The notes under the pieces were generated by a model that ran no database searches, was not told the DNA's origin, and was given only the letters and a program-made list of their open reading frames with translations. Positions 36,004 to 43,972 of a stretch of 64,000 nucleotides of DNA are shown here, in pieces. Within the stretch, counting starts at the first letter, position 1, and every line of letters starts with the position of its first letter. The stretch comes from G963677325 sp963810555. Lineage in GTDB: Bacteria > Bacteroidota > Bacteroidia > Bacteroidales > Prolixibacteraceae. Both the position numbers and the translations under genes were made by a program. The stretch is from NCBI GenBank assembly GCA_963810555.1, contig CAWENX010000009.1:248001-312000 (forward strand), written 5' to 3'.

Positions 36004-37464
36004 ATGAAAAAAATAGTATTGATATGTTTCCTTTTCCTGGGAGCATGTTCATCAAAGATATCCGAACCCGACGGGAATTCAAATACAAATCCGCCCAACT
36101 CAAAACACACTTCGATTACCCAGTACGGTATTACATGGACCTTCAGCACAGAGGTTCAGACAGGACAGTTTGTGACCGGAGATTATTATGTCGTTGGGCC
36201 GTGCACGATCACTTCGATTACTCCGGCGCCGGGAAATGGGAGAAATGGTTCAGAACTTAATCCGCCATTGAATGACGCAAAAAGTGGTTACGACAGCCGG
36301 GAAGAATCGAATCGCTATGACTCAAGGATGTGTGCAACTCTTCCTATCAATATGAAGCCCGGCGATGCGCTTATTTCGACGATCAGCGCCAGTACTGCAG
36401 AATACGGAAATATTCCCAACTGGCTTAGAAGATCGGATAAATCGAAATGCCCTGTGAAAAGCGTCTGTGTGTTGACATGCGTAGAAAAAGCACTGCCTGC
36501 CGATGCATTTCGTCCTTCGTATTGCGACAGATCACAGAAAATCTATTATGCAAACAATCTCAAAAGGGAACTGCTTCCCAACCTCCCATACGGCAGGGAA
36601 ACATTTGACACAGACCAGGGATCGCTTACCATAAAGGAATTTGAGGATCATTTTATCAGGGTGTGGCTCGATCTTGTATTTTTCTCCTTCGATGCACCTA
36701 TCGAGTATCAGCCCCAATACGGTCGTGATCTTGGAAGGGCCATGGGTATTGCCAGCCTCATTTTAATGACCGATATTCCTGCCTCCAAAAAAGAGAAACT
36801 GCTGATCGGGATGGTCCAGAACGGAATTGACCTTTGGGGAATTGCGAAGGCGGGATTCAAAGGATGGCCGGCATGGGGAGGCCATGGCTCAGGACGGAAA
36901 TGGCCTGTTATCTTTGCAGGGATGATGCTTGGCGACAGCGAAATGTCGCAGCCTACCGTCACTTTACCGAATCTTCTCTTTGGGGAAGATATGCAGACCA
37001 AATACGATAACGGATGGACAGGAGCAAATGTTGTTTATGCAGGTCACAGGGGCGTTGACAAAGACGGGAACGATGTGGACCAGACTCCGGGATGGGGACA
37101 GTATGAACAGTATCAGCCGAAAGACTGGCCCATCGATTCGGCAGAACCGGGAATGAATGAGATGTACCGTCGCTGCTGTACTAGCCATGCGTGGGTAGGG
37201 ATGGCGCTGGCTGCCAGGATTATGCACGCAGAACAGAACTGGAACCATGATGCTTTTTTCGATTATGTGGACCGGTGGATGACGGAAGACGATACGCAGG
37301 CCATACAGATCATTAAAGAACAGACCAATAAAGCGCCTTACACCAATTTTTCGTATGCCCCGAACGGCCTTGATTTCTCAAACCAGGATTATGCCTGGCA
37401 GAGACAGACATGGGATCCATTTGTCAATGAAATGTGGACAAAATACAGGAATAATTTACCGTAA
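36004..37464 (+). CDS. Secreted lipoprotein of unknown function
   Basis: 486 residues. The signal peptide ends in the lipobox FLGACSS. After a disordered Ser/Pro/Asn-rich linker, residues ~35-120 look like an Ig- or beta-sandwich-like domain (ITWTFSTEVQTGQFVTGDYYVVGPCTITSITP). The remainder is rich in Trp and helices, with conserved-looking blocks WPAWGGHGSGRKWPVIFAGMM, YRRCCTSHAWVGMALAARI and DPFVNEMWTKYR. The alpha-helical Trp/His-rich part recalls (alpha/alpha)6 barrels of polysaccharide lyases, but I cannot assign a family. Heptad repeats follow its stop. Confidence 0.72.
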   Translation: MKKIVLICFLFLGACSSKISEPDGNSNTNPPNSKHTSITQYGITWTFSTEVQTGQFVTGDYYVVGPCTITSITPAPGNGRNGSELNPPLNDAKSGYDSREESNRYDSRMCATLPINMKPGDALISTISASTAEYGNIPNWLRRSDKSKCPVKSVCVLTCVEKALPADAFRPSYCDRSQKIYYANNLKRELLPNLPYGRETFDTDQGSLTIKEFEDHFIRVWLDLVFFSFDAPIEYQPQYGRDLGRAMGIASLILMTDIPASKKEKLLIGMVQNGIDLWGIAKAGFKGWPAWGGHGSGRKWPVIFAGMMLGDSEMSQPTVTLPNLLFGEDMQTKYDNGWTGANVVYAGHRGVDKDGNDVDQTPGWGQYEQYQPKDWPIDSAEPGMNEMYRRCCTSHAWVGMALAARIMHAEQNWNHDAFFDYVDRWMTEDDTQAIQIIKEQTNKAPYTNFSYAPNGLDFSNQDYAWQRQTWDPFVNEMWTKYRNNLP

Positions 37465-37472
37465 AGAGTATT

Positions 37473-37560
37473 CAGTAATCAGTGATCAGTGATCAGTAAT
37501 CAGAGATCGGTGATCGGCAATCAGTAATCAGTAATCAGTAATCAGTGATCTGTAATCAGT
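37473..37560. repeat. Heptamer array CAGTRAT, 12.5 units
   Basis: Twelve consecutive 7-bp units of CAGTAAT/CAGTGAT (with CAGAGAT, CGGTGAT, CGGCAAT and CTGTAAT variants) plus a final CAGT, beginning 8 bp after the lipoprotein stop. The same word in the same orientation relative to the gene follows the genes ending at 45869 and 62349. Confidence 0.92.
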
Positions 37561-37641
37561 TTTCAACTAATTAATACCGGGTATGGATACTTTCACTGAA
37601 TGTCTCTTAATGAATTATAATAAATTAAGCATCAAAAGTGC

Positions 37642-37649
37642 TATATTTG
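37642..37649 (+). promoter_or_regulatory. -7 promoter box of the DUF4160/DUF2442 pair
   Basis: TATATTTG, 18 bp before the ATG at 37667. It lies downstream of the earlier in-frame ATG at 37583, which supports the shorter start. No convincing -33 element was found. Confidence 0.45.
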
Positions 37650-37666
37650 TATCAATAGATAAGAAT

Positions 37667-37933
37667 ATGCCGACGATTTCAATGTTTTTTGGAATTATTA
37701 TCAGAATGTATTATGCCCCAAAAGAACATAATCCTCCACATATTCATGCTTACTATCATGAATTTAAGTCAGTTATAAATATTATATCCGGCGATTTGAT
37801 GGAAGGCGAATTACCGTCAAAACAATTAAGACTTGTTCTTGCATGGACCGAAATTCATAAAGATGAGTTAATTGCTGATTGGGAATTATGTAGGAACGGT
37901 GAAAAGCCTTTCTCAATTGAACCCCTAAAATAA
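37667..37933 (+). CDS. DUF4160 domain protein
   Basis: 88 residues from the ATG at 37667. The family core is MPTISMFFGIIIRMYYAPKEHNPPHIHAYYHEF, with the conserved His/Pro motif, ending ELIADWELCRNGEKPFSIEPL. A longer frame from 37583 adds residues that are not typical of the family and would start upstream of the predicted promoter. DUF4160 and DUF2442 genes commonly occur as pairs with the organisation of toxin-antitoxin modules; activity has not been settled. The partner begins 5 bp downstream. Confidence 0.82.
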   Translation: MPTISMFFGIIIRMYYAPKEHNPPHIHAYYHEFKSVINIISGDLMEGELPSKQLRLVLAWTEIHKDELIADWELCRNGEKPFSIEPLK

Positions 37934-37938
37934 TTGGT

Positions 37939-38205
37939 ATGTATTTAGCTATTAAAGATGTAAAAGCCATTGATAATTATCAACTCATTCTGACTTTTGA
38001 GAATGGCGAAAAACGTTTGTTTGATATGACTCCTTACCTTGAAATAGGGATATTTAAACAACTGCAGGATGTTTCATTATTTAAAACCGTCAGATTGAGC
38101 TTTGATACTGTAGCGTGGGCAAATGAAGCTGATTTAGATCCGGAGATACTATATAAGAATAGCGTTAAAATAAAGAAATCGATCTCAGCAGATACTAAAT
38201 TTTAA
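37939..38205 (+). CDS. DUF2442 domain protein
   Basis: 88 residues. IKDVKAIDNYQLILTFENGEKRLFDMTPYLEIGIFKQLQDVSLFKTVRLSFDTVAWANEADLDPEILYKNSV is the whole DUF2442 fold. It starts 5 bp after the DUF4160 stop and is surely cotranscribed. It overlaps the convergent HD-domain gene by 11 bp. Its pairing with DUF4160 suggests a small two-component module, perhaps toxin-antitoxin; this is inference from gene order. Confidence 0.85.
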   Translation: MYLAIKDVKAIDNYQLILTFENGEKRLFDMTPYLEIGIFKQLQDVSLFKTVRLSFDTVAWANEADLDPEILYKNSVKIKKSISADTKF

Positions 38206-38698
38206 TATCAGGAAACAACAGTTTCAGAAAATATTTTCCTGATTCGGATTTAAATATATTTTGGGCAAAGGAAGTGACCTGAGATTCAGACATTTTATCT
38301 TCAACCGAATTTACAAGAAAATCGGATTCCACCAATAATTGAAAGTCAGGACCATCGATTGCTGTGTAAGTATGATGGCGGCTGATAATATAACAAACTC
38401 TTTCGATAATATATTCCGCAACCGAAAACTTCTGAAGAATTTCTCTCGCTACTACCGGGCCTTCAATTTCCTGGTAATGAGATGCTGATGATTTGTATTT
38501 CTGTTCAGAAACATGAATACCGATATCATGAAGCAAAGCGGTGATTTCAAGAATATTCCGGTTCTCCTGATCAAGTCCTTCGAGCCTTCCAAGAGCCTGA
38601 GCCCAGGCAAATACTTTCAGGGAATGTTCGATCCTTTTCTTGTTACCGGAGTTTTTCTCCATCATGGCAATGGCAACTGAAGCAATTGTTTTATCCAT
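38195..38698 (-). CDS. HD-domain phosphohydrolase
   Basis: 167 residues with an HD metal-binding core: HSLKVFAWAQAL (His), LLHDIGIH (His-Asp), SRHHTY and a later LLVESDFLVN (Asp). The fold resembles small phosphohydrolases of the YedJ/HDIG type acting on nucleotides, but the substrate is unknown. It overlaps uvrB by 8 bp and follows it on the same strand, so it is translationally coupled to a DNA-repair gene. Confidence 0.8.
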   Translation of the reverse strand: MDKTIASVAIAMMEKNSGNKKRIEHSLKVFAWAQALGRLEGLDQENRNILEITALLHDIGIHVSEQKYKSSASHYQEIEGPVVAREILQKFSVAEYIIERVCYIISRHHTYTAIDGPDFQLLVESDFLVNSVEDKMSESQVTSFAQNIFKSESGKYFLKLLFPDIKI

Positions 38699-40718
38699 TA
38701 TTCCTGATTTTTAATATTTCCTGCAAACGGTACATTTCATCCCTCAAGCGGGCAGCTTCGATAAAATCAAGTTCTTTCGCCGCTTTTTCCATCTCCTTTT
38801 TAGTTTTCAGTATCGACTTTTCCAAAGCATCAACAGTCATATATTTTACAACAGGATCGGCGGCAATATCCACAGTTTCAGGCGAGACATAAGCTCCCGA
38901 CCTCAATGTCTTTGCAGGACGGTATTCCAGACCGATTATCTCACGGGTAGGTTTGATTATCTGGGTCGGGGTAATTCCGTTAGCCACATTGAAATCGTGC
39001 TGTTTGTTCCTCCTGTAATTGGCGGCATCAATGGTTCGCTGCATCGATTCGGTGATTTCATCGGCATACATAATTACCGTCCCGTTTAGGTTACGGGCAG
39101 CCCTTCCCGCTGTCTGAGTCAGTGAACGTTCAGAGCGAAGAAAGCCTTCCTTGTCTGCATCAAGAATAGCCACAAGAGAGACTTCAGGCAGATCGAGACC
39201 TTCACGTAAAAGATTTATCCCGACAAGAACATCGAAAACACCTTTCCGAAGATCTTCCATTATTTCAACCCGTTCGATGGTTTCAACATCAGAATGTATG
39301 TAGCGGCAGCGAATGTTGAGCCTGAGGAAATATTTGGTCAGTTCCTCGGCCATCCTTTTTGTCAGAGTGGTAACGAGAATACGTTCATTCTTTGCGCTGC
39401 GCTGATGGATCTCCTCCATAAGGTCGTCAATCTGATTGGCCCTTGGCCTCACTTCAATCTTCGGATCGAGCAAACCGGTGGGCCTGATAATCTGTTCCAC
39501 CACAACCCCTTCGCTTTTTTGGAGTTCATAATCGGCAGGGGTGGCGCTTACGAAGATGATCTGTTTTACAATGTTTTCGAATTCCTCAAACTTCAAAGGC
39601 CTGTTATCCACTGCAGCGGGGAGCCTGAATCCGTATTCAACAAGAGTTACCTTTCTTGACCGGTCACCGCCATACATCGCATGTATCTGCGGCATTGTAA
39701 CATGGCTTTCATCAACTATCATCAGAAAATCATCCGGGAAATAATCGAGGAGACAGAAAGGCCGTGTTCCCGGTGCACGTCGATCGAAATACCTTGAATA
39801 GTTTTCTATGCCCGGACAGTATCCCAATTCGCGTATCATTTCCAGATCATAGGTGACGCGGTCTTCAATACGCCTTGCCTCCGCATGTTTTCCCTGCTTT
39901 TTAAAGAAATCGATATGAGCGACCAGATCATCCTGTATCTGCCTGATCGCAACCTGAATATTGTCTTTTGAAGTGACGAAGATATTTGCAGGATAGATGA
40001 CGGCCATTTCCTGTTCATCAATGCCGTAACCTGTATCCGGATCGAAGGTCACAATCTCCTCGATGTCGTCTCCGAAAAACACGATCCGGATAGCCTGGTC
40101 AGCATAGGCGGGAAAGATGTCAAGCGTGTCCCCCTTTACCCTGAAATTTCCTCTTTCGAATAGTACCTCGCTGCGGGAGTACATGGCATCTACCAATTTG
40201 TGAAGCAAAAGGTTACGGCTTATCGTCTCCCCTACCCTGACCGTTGTGACATTGGCGTGAAAATCTTCAGGATTGCCGATGCCGTACAAACAGGAAACGG
40301 ATGAAACAACAACCACATCCCTCCGGCCCGAAAGCAATGAAGAAGTTGTGCTTAACCTCAGTTTTTCGATCTCCTTGTTGATGGAAAGGTCTTTTTCGAT
40401 ATAGGTATCCGTAACAGGCAGATAGGCTTCGGGCTGATAATAGTCGTAATAAGAGACAAAGTACTCGACAGCATTCTGGGGAAAGAACTGCTTCATTTCG
40501 CCGTACAACTGCGCGGCAAGGGTTTTGTTGTGACTTAATATCAGGGTCGGCTTCTGTACCCGTTCAATTACGTTGGCCATGGTGAAGGTTTTCCCCGAGC
40601 CGGTAACGCCGACGAGAGTCTGGTACGGAATCCCTGACAGGATTCCATTACTGAGCTGTTCTATTGCCTCAGGCTGATCGCCTGTGGGCTGAAAATCGGA
40701 GATAATCTTAAAATCCAT
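38691..40718 (-). CDS. uvrB: Excinuclease ABC subunit B
   Basis: 675 residues, full length. The Walker A motif GVTGSGKT is at 37-44. The beta-hairpin that inserts between DNA strands starts with the Tyr cluster YYDYYQPEAYLP at ~90-101. The DEAD-like DESHV motif, GLDLPEVSLVAILDADKEGFLRS and QTAGRAARN (motif VI) follow, and the C-terminal UVR domain (KEMEKAAKELDFIEAARLRDEM) binds UvrC. It is the damage-verification helicase-like subunit of nucleotide excision repair. The HD-domain gene overlaps its 3' end. Confidence 0.97.
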   Translation of the reverse strand: MDFKIISDFQPTGDQPEAIEQLSNGILSGIPYQTLVGVTGSGKTFTMANVIERVQKPTLILSHNKTLAAQLYGEMKQFFPQNAVEYFVSYYDYYQPEAYLPVTDTYIEKDLSINKEIEKLRLSTTSSLLSGRRDVVVVSSVSCLYGIGNPEDFHANVTTVRVGETISRNLLLHKLVDAMYSRSEVLFERGNFRVKGDTLDIFPAYADQAIRIVFFGDDIEEIVTFDPDTGYGIDEQEMAVIYPANIFVTSKDNIQVAIRQIQDDLVAHIDFFKKQGKHAEARRIEDRVTYDLEMIRELGYCPGIENYSRYFDRRAPGTRPFCLLDYFPDDFLMIVDESHVTMPQIHAMYGGDRSRKVTLVEYGFRLPAAVDNRPLKFEEFENIVKQIIFVSATPADYELQKSEGVVVEQIIRPTGLLDPKIEVRPRANQIDDLMEEIHQRSAKNERILVTTLTKRMAEELTKYFLRLNIRCRYIHSDVETIERVEIMEDLRKGVFDVLVGINLLREGLDLPEVSLVAILDADKEGFLRSERSLTQTAGRAARNLNGTVIMYADEITESMQRTIDAANYRRNKQHDFNVANGITPTQIIKPTREIIGLEYRPAKTLRSGAYVSPETVDIAADPVVKYMTVDALEKSILKTKKEMEKAAKELDFIEAARLRDEMYRLQEILKIRNNG

Positions 40719-40940
40719 TTAAACAAAAATAATTACAAGACTAAATTACAAAAAACATAGGGCCGATTTATAAAAAAAGTGAAAATTGATTTTGTAAAAG
40801 GAAAATCAGGGATGAAGTCTTATAAGATATTATTTTGTAATTGTATTAGAGTCATGCAAAACATAATTCAGGTGTTATTCCATCTTTAGAACGCTTGCCT
40901 GCTTATTTTTATTATGATTAGAAGGGCTTCCAAGGGCAAT

Positions 40941-40967
40941 ACGGACTTAACACGGACTTAACACGGA
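40941..40967. repeat. Short 11-bp-pitch array (ACGGA)
   Basis: ACGGA starts at 40941, 40952 and 40963, and the 11-bp unit ACGGACTTAAC is repeated almost exactly. No mirror arm is seen. It lies in the 463-bp gap upstream of uvrB. The same word recurs in a two-unit form at 52277-52292. Confidence 0.75.
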
Positions 40968-41078
40968 GCAAACATCGCGATAGAATTTTGAATATATTGT
41001 TAAATAATGTCTTTGAAGGTTCTTAAAACCTGAATAAAAGAATAACATAATGTGGGAAAGTCATTCAATTGTCATTCG

Positions 41079-41096
41079 ATCCCGAAGCTTCGGGAT
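41079..41096. repeat. Perfect 18-bp REP-like palindrome
   Basis: ATCCCGAAGCTTCGGGAT. A related half-palindrome, GATCCCGACGTTTCG, follows at 41150-41164. Between and around them are GTCATTCAA- and GAATGAC-type words. Noncoding. Confidence 0.65.
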
Positions 41097-41181
41097 TCAA
41101 TAGTCATTAACAATCAATGACGGTGAAGCAGAATGACGCGAAGCGAATGATCCCGACGTTTCGAAAAAGATGAATGACTTT

Positions 41182-41793
41182 TTAAATTTCCCGGCCTATG
41201 GTGACTTCGTAATATTCGGTCACATCGGTAGCCATCATCCCCGCGGCTCGGGCAGCCTGTATGCCAAGTTTGCCGTCTTCGAAGACCTGACATTGTGAAG
41301 GGGGAACATGGATCAGTTCAGCCGCCTTAAGAAAGGTTTCAGGATCAGGTTTATGACGGGTCACATTTTCGGCGGCCACCACATGTTCGATACAATCCTT
41401 TACTCCTGCAATTTCGAGTGTTTTCCAAGCCAGGTGCTGTGATCCTCCTGTCCCGCAAGCCATCGGCAATATTCCTTTGTAAGCCCGGATCAGATTGACA
41501 ACGGGCAGGATGGGTTTTGCTTTGTGCATATTCCTCTCAAAAATCTCCTCTTTTTTACGGGTAAATTCAACAGGATCGAAGTCCTTACCGAATTTATTTT
41601 TCAGATAAATGCTGGTTTGCAGGGCAGGAAGACCCGTAACTTCGGCAAAGAGTTCAGGTGTGAAAGTGATCCCCTGTTCGGCAGAGACTTCACGCCAGGC
41701 AATAAAATGAACAGGCATGGTATCACAGATGGTCCCGTCGACATCGAATATCAGTCCTTTGGCTTTCGGATTTACAGTAAGCTCCTTCTTCAT
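41182..41793 (-). CDS. HAD-family phosphatase (beta-phosphoglucomutase/YqaB-like)
   Basis: 203 residues of HAD subclass IA. Motif I is FDVDGTICDTM (nucleophile and acid Asp), motif II is ACGTGGS, the motif III Lys is in NVTRHKPDPE, and motif IV is CQVFEDGKLGIQAARAAGM. The helical cap (QGITFTPELFAEVTGLPALQT) is of the beta-phosphoglucomutase/fructose-1-phosphatase type. It probably dephosphorylates a small sugar phosphate; the exact one is not readable. It stands alone. Confidence 0.87.
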   Translation of the reverse strand: MKKELTVNPKAKGLIFDVDGTICDTMPVHFIAWREVSAEQGITFTPELFAEVTGLPALQTSIYLKNKFGKDFDPVEFTRKKEEIFERNMHKAKPILPVVNLIRAYKGILPMACGTGGSQHLAWKTLEIAGVKDCIEHVVAAENVTRHKPDPETFLKAAELIHVPPSQCQVFEDGKLGIQAARAAGMMATDVTEYYEVTIGREI

Positions 41794-41914
41794 CGGATTT
41801 TAATTTAAGGGTGCAAAATTAACCATTAATAGCCATTATACGGAGAAATTGCTACTGTAAGAGATATTTCGCCGGATTTTTGTTACTTTGCATCTATATC
41901 CAGATCGTTAAAAA

Positions 41915-42394
41915 ATGACTTATAACCAGTTTTACCTTGCTGCCAATATTCCCCAGTGGGGTATTTTCGCCGGAATTGTCTGCGTAATTATCGGTTATAT
42001 AGATAAAAAAGAACGATGGATAACTGCAGGATGGATCGTTCTTATTGCAACCGGTTTAATATCCCTGTCTTTCAATCTGGCGGGGATAATCCATGAACAG
42101 CGGGATGAAAGGATAAATACGCTCATTACAGCGGGATGGCAGTGCGCCACCGGAGCCGCTTTAGCTGCCATCTCCTGGCTTTTCCAACGAACGAAGAACA
42201 GGTATTTCCGATTTCTTGCGATATTGACAGTGCTTTATTTTATGCTTGTTTTTTTTCAGTTCAATCATATTTTGCGTTCGAAACCTAAAGCAAAACCAAC
42301 GGTGGAATACCAGGATCAGACCAACAGGGCACAAAGCCAAACAGTAAACAGTAAAGGTACAGAGTTTCAGAAGTTAATGGTTTCAGGGGGTTAA
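41915..42394 (+). CDS. Small polytopic membrane protein, unknown
   Basis: 159 residues with about four membrane helices: WGIFAGIVCVIIGYI, WITAGWIVLIATGLISLSF, GWQCATGAALAAISWLF and FRFLAILTVLYFMLVFFQF. The polar C-terminal tail (residues ~125-159) is Gln- and Lys-rich. No family recognised. It is followed by another uncharacterised gene on the same strand. Confidence 0.7.
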   Translation: MTYNQFYLAANIPQWGIFAGIVCVIIGYIDKKERWITAGWIVLIATGLISLSFNLAGIIHEQRDERINTLITAGWQCATGAALAAISWLFQRTKNRYFRFLAILTVLYFMLVFFQFNHILRSKPKAKPTVEYQDQTNRAQSQTVNSKGTEFQKLMVSGG

Positions 42395-42532
42395 GAGGAT
42401 TAATATTTATGAACCATTAAAGAAAGAAATATTTAAAAAATTATCGTCACGAATTTTAAAATATTAAATGATAAAATCAATCAAATAAAAAAAAGAAAAA
42501 ATTAAAAAATGAAGAAAGTGATGCGCTTTATT

Positions 42533-42563
42533 CCTTAATTCTTAATTCTTAATTCTTTAATAT
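42533..42563. repeat. 7-bp-pitch repeat (CTTAATT)
   Basis: Three CTTAATT units and a CTTTAAT variant lie immediately before the ATG of the next gene. The same word precedes the gene at 8370 and lies around 43955 and 47220. Confidence 0.6.
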
Positions 42564-43097
42564 ATGGGAAATGATATCAACTCCTTCTGGGAAATTCTGA
42601 AGATAGTGCTTCCGGCGCTTGTCGTTTTTTTAACCGCCTATTTCCTTTTCAGGGATATGCTTGAAAATTCCCAAAAACAGAGGGAATTTGAGTTCCGTGT
42701 TCAAAATTCCGGGAAGATCACCCCTGTGAGGCTGCAGGCTTACGAACGGTTCACATTGCTCCTGGAAAGGTTGTCTCCGCAATCATTGCTTATAAGAGTT
42801 AATCCTCATGATAAAACGGCGGGTAAATATCACCAGGAGTTATTAAACACGATAAGGCAGGAATTTGAGCACAATCTCTCTCAACAAATCTATATATCTC
42901 CAATTCTTTGGGAAACTTTAAGAGGTGCAAGGGAAAATCTTATCAGCATTATCAATAAATCATCCGAAGAGACCGAAGATAACGCTTCAGCGCTTAGCCT
43001 GAGCAAGAAAATCTTCGACAATTGGATGAGTGAAGAGAATGATCCTATTGCCATCGCTTTAAAAGAGCTTAAAAAAGAGGTTTCAAAGATGTTTTAA
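42564..43097 (+). CDS. Conserved hypothetical single-pass membrane protein
   Basis: 177 residues. One N-terminal membrane helix (WEILKIVLPALVVFLTAYFLF) is followed by a soluble, helical domain with QKQREFEFRVQNSGKITPVRLQAYERFTLLLERLSPQSLLIRV and LSQQIYISPILWETLRGARENLISIIN. I recall similar proteins as conserved but uncharacterised in Bacteroidota. No enzyme motif is visible. Confidence 0.75.
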   Translation: MGNDINSFWEILKIVLPALVVFLTAYFLFRDMLENSQKQREFEFRVQNSGKITPVRLQAYERFTLLLERLSPQSLLIRVNPHDKTAGKYHQELLNTIRQEFEHNLSQQIYISPILWETLRGARENLISIINKSSEETEDNASALSLSKKIFDNWMSEENDPIAIALKELKKEVSKMF

Positions 43098-43099
43098 AA

Positions 43100-43198
43100 C
43101 GAGTTATGAGTTATGGAATATGAGGTATGAGATTAACTCTTAGCTCTTTGCCCTCAGCCCTTTGCCCTTTAGCCCTTTGCCCTTTACCCTTTGCTCAA
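43100..43198. repeat. Two heptamer arrays (GAGTTAT and GCCCTTT words)
   Basis: GAGTTAT, GAGTTAT, GGAATAT and GAGGTAT units, then GCCCTTT repeated about five times with single-base phase slips (to ACCCTTT). They fill the convergent gap between the 42564 gene and the reductase gene. Confidence 0.8.
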
Positions 43199-43201
43199 TC
43201 A

Positions 43202-43852
43202 TTACTGTCTTAAAACTTTAAAAGCATGTGACCATTCGTTATGGAGCATTCCGGGGATGCACCAGAGTATGCAAAGGGGTTCGATAGCCCTTGCCGCTTC
43301 GGCATGACCCATATCCTCGACCTCGAAACCAAATAGCCTGACAATTTCTGCCACTTCTTTTTTCGCACTGGCATTGTTACCACAGATGAACATCGAAGGT
43401 TTTATGCCACCAAAGTCAGGATTGACCATCAGGGCGCTGCCAACACTGTTAAAAGCCTTGACGAAGTTTATATCAGGATAATCACTCTGCAGTTCCTCCA
43501 GCAGGGATGATTTGAGATCAGTGAAGAAGTGGATAACTCCGTTTTCGGGGGGAAGATCGGCGATAGGATTCGTTACATCAATAACGGTCTTTCCGGAGAG
43601 GTTTTTTATTCCTGCATATTCAATGGCGTGCCTTGCTACTGTACCTTTGACGGCAAGGACAATGATTTCTCCATAAGCGGCGGCTTCGGCAACAGAACCA
43701 ACCGAACCATGCTCTCCGGCATGAGATTTCCATTCTTCAAGTTTTGAAGGATCCCGGGTACCTAAAACGACAGAATAACCATGTTTGATAAAACCGTTGG
43801 CGAGAGCCTGACCAACAGCACCTGAACCGATAATTCCAATTTTCTTTTTCAT
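43202..43852 (-). CDS. NADPH-dependent F420 reductase-like oxidoreductase
   Basis: 216 residues. The N-terminal Rossmann motif GIIGSGAVGQALANGF and VVLGTRDPSKL (NADP-binding Arg/Asp region) match the F420-dependent NADP reductase and NAD-binding-2 family. VIDVTNPIADLP, NFVKAFNSVGS and AARAIEPLCILW follow the family pattern. F420 itself is not expected in Bacteroidota, so the cofactor partner and true substrate are uncertain. Confidence 0.82.
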   Translation of the reverse strand: MKKKIGIIGSGAVGQALANGFIKHGYSVVLGTRDPSKLEEWKSHAGEHGSVGSVAEAAAYGEIIVLAVKGTVARHAIEYAGIKNLSGKTVIDVTNPIADLPPENGVIHFFTDLKSSLLEELQSDYPDINFVKAFNSVGSALMVNPDFGGIKPSMFICGNNASAKKEVAEIVRLFGFEVEDMGHAEAARAIEPLCILWCIPGMLHNEWSHAFKVLRQ

Positions 43853-43972
43853 CTGAGGTTTCTTTTAATTCCTTTATAAATTAACACTTAATTGGTCTAA
43901 TTGTTTAAAATAAAAAGAGTTAAAAGCTAAATCAGGCTATAGGCTGTTGGAAGAATTCTTAATTATTAATTC

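Noticed and set aside
43202..43852. Evidence for coenzyme F420 use
   Set aside because: Family resemblance alone does not show F420 binding, and no F420 biosynthesis gene is in the window.
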